Below are positions 57,916-64,000 of a DNA stretch of 64,000 nt, piece after piece (within the stretch, counting starts at the first letter, position 1; every line of letters begins with the position of its first letter). Where the stretch lies: positions 6,138,001 to 6,202,000 of the forward strand of contig NC_035790.1 in NCBI RefSeq assembly GCF_001653235.2, read 5' to 3'. The position numbers were made by a program, and so were the translations under genes. Below the pieces are notes generated by a model. The model did no database searches and was not told the DNA's origin. It was given only the letters and a program-made list of their open reading frames with translations. Source of the stretch: Pochonia chlamydosporia 170. Taxonomy: Eukaryota; Ascomycota; Sordariomycetes; Hypocreales; Clavicipitaceae.

Positions 57916-60459
57916 GGCGTTTAGAGCATACGACGTAGGGTTGGTTATACAGCATCTTTCTCCCACTCATTATGCATCGTCCGGAACAATTGGCACGGAG
58001 TACACTGGAGGCTTGTTAGGACTTGCTACGATCTGCCAGAAAGTGTCTAGTTAGGAAGGCTAGATTCAGGATTGTGACGATGAAATGACCAACCGAACTC
58101 TACCAGCATCACCCACGGAATGGGGCCTGTTTTAGCTTCTTAGCTCATCGATCGATTTACTAGATATAACAATCAACTTGCAACAAACAGGTGCAGCATA
58201 CTGAAGACAGGAGTGAAACATTGTGCATGACCCCTTGCCAGATTCGACGCGGGAAGATTTATGAGGTCGTGCGTGCGTCTGTAGCTCCGCCTGGATCTGT
58301 TCTTGACAGTGCTGCAGATACGCCTGCCTACCTGCTTAAAGTAGGTAGTTTATGACATGTAGCGATAGACTCACCCACGGACCTTTGTTCTATCCTTTTT
58401 GGCTCTTGGCAAATCTCGGGAGCCAAACTGTTACCCAAAGATGGCGAACCTCTTTGTGAAGCATGTGTCAGAAAAGTCTAACGGTACCACAGACGAGGTC
58501 ATGGACGGTTATTGCTTCAAGGAAGGAAGAAGGTGCTCAGAGTATTCCAGAAGGATATTTGACACGTTCTCGAGAACTTTAGAAGTCAGTCACTCCATGC
58601 TTGTTAGAGAAAAGGTGTCCACAGTGGGTATCGGAAGAGGTTCCGGAGTCGACATGGAAACATCTGGCTTCCGCGTGCTGGCGGAAGACTGGCATGCCAG
58701 ATAAGCCCGAGGGCAGTCTGGCTTGACAGAGCATGCAGCGCGACAACTAAAAAACAAATACATAAGCATTGGCAGCTAATATTTCGCGAGGACATATGGA
58801 GCAGAGAGTAGATTGGTAGTTACAGTACCCCGAAGATGGCCAAATCCTCTGCTTGCACCAAGCAGGGCTTCGAAGGCGGTTCGTGATGTGACAGGTCTCC
58901 CAGGGCAAAACGGAAAATATGGTCTGTCACCTGCACCACCGAGAAATCTCCACGTACAACGGGACAAGGCTGAAAAGTCGCGACGCTAAGGAAGTACTCG
59001 GTTGTCGCAGTGAGAAGTAGGTACAGTACTTGTACTCGTGGCACACACATGTTTGGTACCGTCGAGTAGGTCAACGGTCAAAGGGCGGGTGTGGCCAAAC
59101 AACGTCGACACCAAGACATCAAATTGATCTCGAACCTAAGCCCAATCAGTTCAAACGGGCGGGATCAAGCAAGCAAATATTGAGCAAGGTTGCAAGGTGA
59201 CAAGGGCCCACAGCCCACCCTGGCGGCGGATTGATGCAGCGGCGTACCTAATCATACGATCTCCCACTTAAATGCATGGGAGGGATCAATGTTGTGGCTC
59301 TGTCGCTGGGTGTGCCGCAGTAATGAATCGTGGAGCAACCTCATGTCACGCCATTCGGGCAACAGAGGGCAGGGCACGGAGAAGAAAAATGCCATCAAAA
59401 CCAGCCCATGTGCCTGCAAGTATTGTATCAAACTGGGAGGCCAAAGCCGGGAGTCGCCGAGCATGAAGCTGCCTCTGCCTTTTTGGTCAGGATTTCATGC
59501 CTAGTCGAAGGACGCTGGGCGGTTTCCCAGGCTGAGGTGTTGTGATTTTGCGGACATTCTCGCGAGCAAGATTGACCAGACTGGATTGGATTGAGCCCCA
59601 GTCCAGCTGCTGAATGCGTCAGAGGTCACCTTTGAAGCTGGTCCACGTCTACCGAGTACCAGACCAGACGCTCGCTCAATGGCATTTGATGCAGTATCCA
59701 GTCGCTAGTAGCTGATAATGTCTGGTCAAGTTGGCCTCTGAACCTTATGTTCCTTTCGGTAAACTAGTTTCGGAATCCCCATTTGCGGAACGGATTGGAC
59801 TCGCTCGGGTGGCCGTACGTACCGGACGCATTACTTGGCGAACCTTGTTGGATGTAAGATTGAGAGCTGTGCCATCAAATCAAATCAGACCAGACCAGAC
59901 AGCAAGCAGAACCTCCATCGCAGTCGAGCCGATTTCTCCTCGATGCCACCTGACCTGCCGCAGCTAAATGTCGTGTTTTTTTCTTCTTCTTGGGTTTTTC
60001 GAAAACTGCCGCTAGAAGTTTCGAATTTGCCGGCTTGAGCTTTGTTTTAAGCAAGAGCAAGTACTTGGCTGCTCCTGCCAGCTTGTAAGTCCCACGACCA
60101 ATTCATTCATCAATACAACCAGCCTTGACCACACCAAAAGCCAAACGGCTGTCAATTGTTTATCGACGCCACGGCAGCGACACCTCCATCTGGCCGAGCT
60201 TACCGTAAATTATATTTCATCCGGCTATTGCCTGCCAGAGCACAGTTTCGGCGTACATCATATTTCTTTACTTTTGCCTCATCAATACCAAGCGCTTACC
60301 CCTACCCAACACCAAATACCTGCACATACAGACCAGACTCTCTCGACGATTGTGTCAACAAGCTTACGGTTTGACTTGGCATCACCACTCAATCAGATCT
60401 GTGGTTATTACACCTAACACAATATTTGCATTATTACGGTATCACCTCCCACTGTGATA

Positions 60460-62167
60460 ATGAACGACAATGTCATTAGGGAGCAATCAGTAAGCAGTAT
60501 GGAACAAGACCTTTCGTCTTCTCGCCACACGTCCCAACCCGCCCAGGATACTTCAAGCTGGGGGACTTCGGCGGCATCTGCTGGAATGGGCACATTTGAC
60601 TTCACATCTGCTCCCCCGGATGTCTCGATACCATCATTCGACCCTGCAGTTGCTGCGTTCGCCGACCTCTCCTTTACACAACCACCCACAGCGTCACCGT
60701 ATTCGCCCGCCAAAAACACCATGGCCATGGGAGGCGACCTGTCCGATGCTTTTCAAGCCAAGGACTCTCATGACAAGAAGAGGATGAAGGTCGAATCGGA
60801 TACACCTGCATTGGATTCCATAGACTACTGGATATCATTTGATGACGACCTGGACAAGATGGGTAGCTTCGAAATAGACTATTCCAAACGACCTGATCTG
60901 CTCGCTCAAAACAGGTAGGAATCGGCCAACAGATGTCACGCAAAATCACGAGAGAAGTGTGCTAAACAACGGTAATTAGACCTGGTATGGCATCCGACTC
61001 GATACCTGGCCTTGGTAGCGGGTTGTATTCCACCTCTACTGCCCCCTTCCGAGAAGAGGACTTCTTCGATGACAGTGCCTTTGAACAAGCACTATCAGAC
61101 GACGAGGAAATGTTCGAATCGACAACGAAACTCGGAGAGAAGATGCCACAGCTGGACAACACATCACTATCACAACAGTCCATCAACAGCGATCTTCCAC
61201 TTTTCAACAAGCCCCAAGGGTCGGACAAATTCCAACCTGGGCTACGTCTTGCGTCCACAGGAAAGGATATATCTAGACAAATGAGACGGAGTGTCTGTCC
61301 TCAGGTCCCGGAGCCCGATATCGATGAACAGAGACGCTTTCTAGAAGAAGCACTCACCTCTGGGCGGATTCCCGGTGCACTGATCCCTCCCAACGGATTT
61401 GGTATAGGATTCGGTGCTGGCATGGGGTGCAGGCCGCCGCAGGAATTCGAAACCCGATCTCTCAGCCCGAAGAGCAAGCCCGACGAGCGTCCGGGCAAGT
61501 CAAAAAGTGCAAACAACACCAGAAACGGTGATACATCGGACGAGCCTGAATCAAAGAAGCCAGCGAAGCGAGGGTCGGCTGCCAGGGCCAGCACTTCCAA
61601 GAAACCCTCCACGGCGGGGGCACCGAAGGCTCGATCCGCGGATCGAATAGCCCACAATGACGTTGAGCGAAAATATCGAACAAACCTGAAGGACAAGATC
61701 GCGGAATTGCGTGCGGCCGTACCTGCGTTGCACGCTTCTGGGGGAGACGGAGACTCTGAAGGCGGTTCTGCGGGAGGCCAACAGAGCGGTGCCAAAATCA
61801 GCAAGGCAAGTTGTTGTCAGTTTGTTTTGCATTGAACACCCTTCCCCCTTTTATGAAAGTTGCAATGTCCTTCTTCTTGTCAGAAGGAAAATGAATCTCA
61901 ACCCAGCCGTACCTCGAAATGTCTTACGCCGGTCATGTAGCTAACCGAAGCGCGTGTCGCGCGTCTCACCAGGGCACCGTCTTGACGAAAGCAACCGAAT
62001 ATATTCACCAATTGGAGTCGAGAAACCGAGCCATCATGCAAGAACACCAGCAGCTCGCGCGAAGACTACAAGCGTTCGAGACACTTCTGAACAGTACGGG
62101 CAGACAACCCGACTTGATGATGCCCAATCACAGCATGACGCTTTTCGACCCGAGAGGATTTTGTTGA
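60460..62167 (+). CDS. SREBP-type bHLH transcription factor without membrane domain
   Basis: Three exons (60460-60914, 60980-61805, 61973-62167) give 491 residues. The second intron (61806-61972) starts GC instead of GT in the context AAG|GCAAGT, with a GCTAAC branch site before the CACCAG acceptor. The N-terminal half is acidic and Ser/Pro-rich (activation-like). The basic region RIAHNDVERKYR is at 374-385; Tyr384 replaces the usual Arg, the hallmark of SREBP-class bHLH proteins that bind SRE as well as E-box sites. The loop is Gly/Ser-rich, helix 2 (KGTVLTKATEYIHQLESRN) sits mostly in exon 3, and a zipper-like helix follows (MQEHQQLARRLQAFETLLN). No membrane segment is present, so it resembles soluble SrbB-like factors rather than membrane-tethered Sre1. 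Targets (sterol, hypoxia or carbohydrate metabolism) cannot be told from sequence. Confidence 0.88.
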
Positions 62168-62812
62168 AATTTCACGTGTCCATCTGAACGATCATACCGG
62201 AAATTTTTTGTTGATTTTTTAAGCAAATTGTGTGTTTTATTTTTCTGTTTAAGAAAAAATGGGGATCCTGAATTACTGCGGGAAATTGCGCAGGACACAG
62301 GCAATGGGAACCAAGACTGTAGGAATGATTCAGTTTCTATGATTTGCCGTCTGTATTATTTGGGCAATTTAAGCATAGGCATGCGGGCGTTTTATTTGCG
62401 GAATTACGTACATTGCCAGCGAGATGTTTTTGCATCTGTGCATGGCGGGACTGGGTACAGTGGATGGGGCTAATGACTTGCAAGATTTGAATGGCGTTTT
62501 AGGTATTAGGCGGGATAGAACTCTCCCATGAAAGCGACTGTATACAATATGTTACGCTCACCACTCGTAAATATGAGTATGTTTCTACATTCACAATAGT
62601 ATACTTGTGTAGAGCTACGTGGCTGTTAAATGGCGACGGCACCATTCATTACCCTATATTGGGATACCATCACATTGCCCGACCAGCCCCGTAGTCAGTA
62701 ATGCGGGACTAGATCTACATTTGCTGTCTTAGATCGTACATATGCTAGCCCTTTAGAAATAATACAAGTCAAATATGCTGCCAGATGAGCTTTGTTTTCG
62801 TCTTGGTACACG
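62168..62812. other. Convergent 3' intergenic interval
   Basis: AT-richer sequence between the bHLH gene and the convergent aminopeptidase gene; no gene seen. Confidence 0.55.
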
Positions 62813-64000
62813 TCATCTCAGCGCCTCAATATCATCCACCTCTTTCACCGCCTCTGTTGCCAGAATAAATGGCGAATCCTCATCTACGCATATGCTATCT
62901 TCGATACGAATCCCCATGCCACGGAAGTGTTTTGGCCATCTCTCATCGTGGGGTACATAGACACCAGGTTCGATGGTGACACAGTGGCCGCGTTTGAGGG
63001 TTTCTCGCCGCGTATAACCAGGGCAGTCGTGGACGTCGAGGCCAATGTAATGGCCGACGTGGTGAGGGAAGAGTTGATCTATGTTACTCATGGAGACATC
63101 AAAGCCGATGCCCTTGAGTTGGTCGACCAGACCGCGTGCCGTGATGCCGTGGATATCCTCGAGGGACATTCTCGCGCTTTCGCGGCACAAGGATACACTG
63201 GTACGCTGAACTTTGAGGACGGCTTCGTACAGGTCGCGCTGCGCGGCGCTGAATTTCCCAGAAACAGGCCACGTTCGAGAGATATCGGTGATATATGTGC
63301 CGTACTCGCCACCGGCGTCCACAAGGATGAATTCGCCGTCTTTAAACGTATTGTTGTTTACGGTGTAGTGAATGCAATTGGCTCGTTCGCCACCAGCAAT
63401 GACGGGGATGTACGCAGGTCCGTCACATCCATTAACGATGAATTGATAGTCCAGGAAGGCATGGAGGTCTTTTTCTTTCGTCCAGCCCCGCCTCATGGCT
63501 TCGGTGATGGCACGACCAGAAATTTGACCCGCCTTGCGCATGTTGGCTACTTCTGCGGCGCTTTTTACGACTCGTAGTTTGTTCATCACAGGGTACAGCG
63601 GTGTCCTCGCGGGACTAGTCGACTCTTTATTCGAGAAGAACCGCCACAGCGAGTTACTCCTCGAGTCGCGTACAGGTTGAACATCAGCGTATACCAGCCG
63701 GGCAGACTTGAGGATTTCCGGCAAAAGGCTGTCAACACCATCTATTGAATGTGCCTCGTCCGCGTTGAAAACGTCTTCGGCAGCCTCCATGCCGTTTCGG
63801 TAGCCGTTCCATTGCTCTTCCTTGGGGTCTTTCCGCTTGACGAACATGCGAAAGGTGTAGTCGCCCCAATTGGGACCCGTCTTCTCAATAATTGCAACGG
63901 CGTCGTCTTCGTTCCATCCTGTTAGCCAGAGAAAGTTCGACTCTTGCCTGTAAGGGTGGAACACGGCGCCAGATTTGTATTGGAGGGAGGCGGCATGAAG
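62813..64000 (-). CDS. ICP55: Xaa-Pro aminopeptidase, Icp55 type; 5' end outside window
   Basis: The open frame enters from the right edge and gives 395 C-terminal residues. The visible part starts LHAASLQYKSGAVFHPYR and the N-terminus is missing. The peptidase M24 fold is clear: QESNFLWLTGWNE (aminopeptidase P N-domain end), AYIPVIAGGERANCIHY, metal ligands in VDAGGEYGTYITDISRTWP, PHHVGHYIGLDVHDC (His), TIEPGVYVP (Glu) and GIRIEDSI (Glu). All five ligand positions are present. These proteins use two metal ions to remove the N-terminal residue before proline-like sites. Yeast Icp55 trims mitochondrial precursor intermediates after MPP cleavage. The Icp55 assignment over cytosolic aminopeptidase P is based on general resemblance, since the targeting region is not visible. 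Confidence 0.88.
   Translation of the reverse strand, partial: LHAASLQYKSGAVFHPYRQESNFLWLTGWNEDDAVAIIEKTGPNWGDYTFRMFVKRKDPKEEQWNGYRNGMEAAEDVFNADEAHSIDGVDSLLPEILKSARLVYADVQPVRDSRSNSLWRFFSNKESTSPARTPLYPVMNKLRVVKSAAEVANMRKAGQISGRAITEAMRRGWTKEKDLHAFLDYQFIVNGCDGPAYIPVIAGGERANCIHYTVNNNTFKDGEFILVDAGGEYGTYITDISRTWPVSGKFSAAQRDLYEAVLKVQRTSVSLCRESARMSLEDIHGITARGLVDQLKGIGFDVSMSNIDQLFPHHVGHYIGLDVHDCPGYTRRETLKRGHCVTIEPGVYVPHDERWPKHFRGMGIRIEDSICVDEDSPFILATEAVKEVDDIEALR

Larger units (their letters stand above)
56191..60459. other. 4.3 kb gene-poor interval with two very small candidate genes
   Basis: Apart from the two small frames listed at 57221-57409 (minus) and 57730-57915 (plus), no gene is visible. 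A TACTCCGTA motif is at 56843-56851 and CCAGACCAGAC motifs at 59658-59669, 59886-59900 and 60329-60338. The right end presumably holds the long leader and promoter of the bHLH gene. Confidence 0.55.

Noticed and set aside
58399..58704. 101-codon plus frame, MANLFVKHVSEKS region
   Set aside because: First codon is TTG; the inner ATG gives 87 residues with no motif or partner exon. Not enough support.
62792..63577. 261-codon plus-strand frame over the aminopeptidase gene
   Set aside because: The minus-strand frame has clear M24 motifs and metal ligands; the plus frame is a shadow.
1..64000. tRNA, 5S rRNA, rRNA, CRISPR or intact transposon
   Set aside because: By eye I found no A/B-box pair with a foldable cloverleaf, no rRNA-like sequence, no regularly spaced direct repeats and no transposase or reverse-transcriptase motif. 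A tRNAscan or repeat search would be decisive.

Overview
The window is genomic DNA from a filamentous ascomycete. The evidence is the gene content (a fungal beta-tubulin with early introns, Kar5, Rap1, Swf1, Aha1, Gcn20 and Fmc1-like proteins) and the gene architecture: short 50-100 nt GT-AG introns, often with a CTAAC-type branch site, and compact genes in both orientations. A Sordariomycete, probably Hypocreales, is my best guess. It rests on overall protein resemblance and intergenic style, not on a diagnostic marker.

Left part (1-15.5 kb): a truncated FMN-binding (pyridoxamine-oxidase-like) protein gene on the minus strand, a 3.2 kb gene-free interval, then a 2159-residue membrane protein (multispan N-terminus plus about 1880 disordered residues with a recurring Leu-Trp motif). 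Convergent to it is a long, mostly disordered protein that resembles the septation regulator Byr4/Bfa1. From 15.5 to 26.07 kb lies a 10.5 kb interval with no convincing gene, containing simple repeats and dispersed short motifs.

Middle (26-48 kb): a dense housekeeping block. It holds the ABC-F ATPase Gcn20, beta-tubulin, mitochondrial ribosomal protein uL6m, a Hal2-type 3'(2'),5'-bisphosphate nucleotidase head-to-head with the ATP synthase assembly factor Fmc1, and a large unrecognised coiled-coil protein. After a 3.6 kb gene-poor stretch come an unrecognised small protein with a C-terminal hydrophobic anchor, the Hsp90 activator Aha1 and the palmitoyltransferase Swf1.

Right part (48-64 kb): Rap1 (divergent from Swf1), a nitrilase-superfamily amidohydrolase, the nuclear-fusion protein Kar5 (seven exons), a cytochrome P450, a 4.3 kb interval with at most two very small genes, an SREBP-type bHLH transcription factor with a GC-AG intron, and the 5'-truncated gene for an Icp55-type Xaa-Pro aminopeptidase.

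I see no biosynthetic cluster, CRISPR array, rRNA or tRNA gene, or intact transposon. The genes mostly serve unrelated core functions (translation control, cytoskeleton, mitochondrial biogenesis, telomere maintenance, karyogamy). The most unusual items are the Leu-Trp repeat membrane protein, the in-frame 51-nt intron in the Rap1 Myb region, the membrane-anchored Hal2, and the motif-rich gene desert. All exon boundaries were worked out by eye from splice consensus and frame; none is backed by transcripts.
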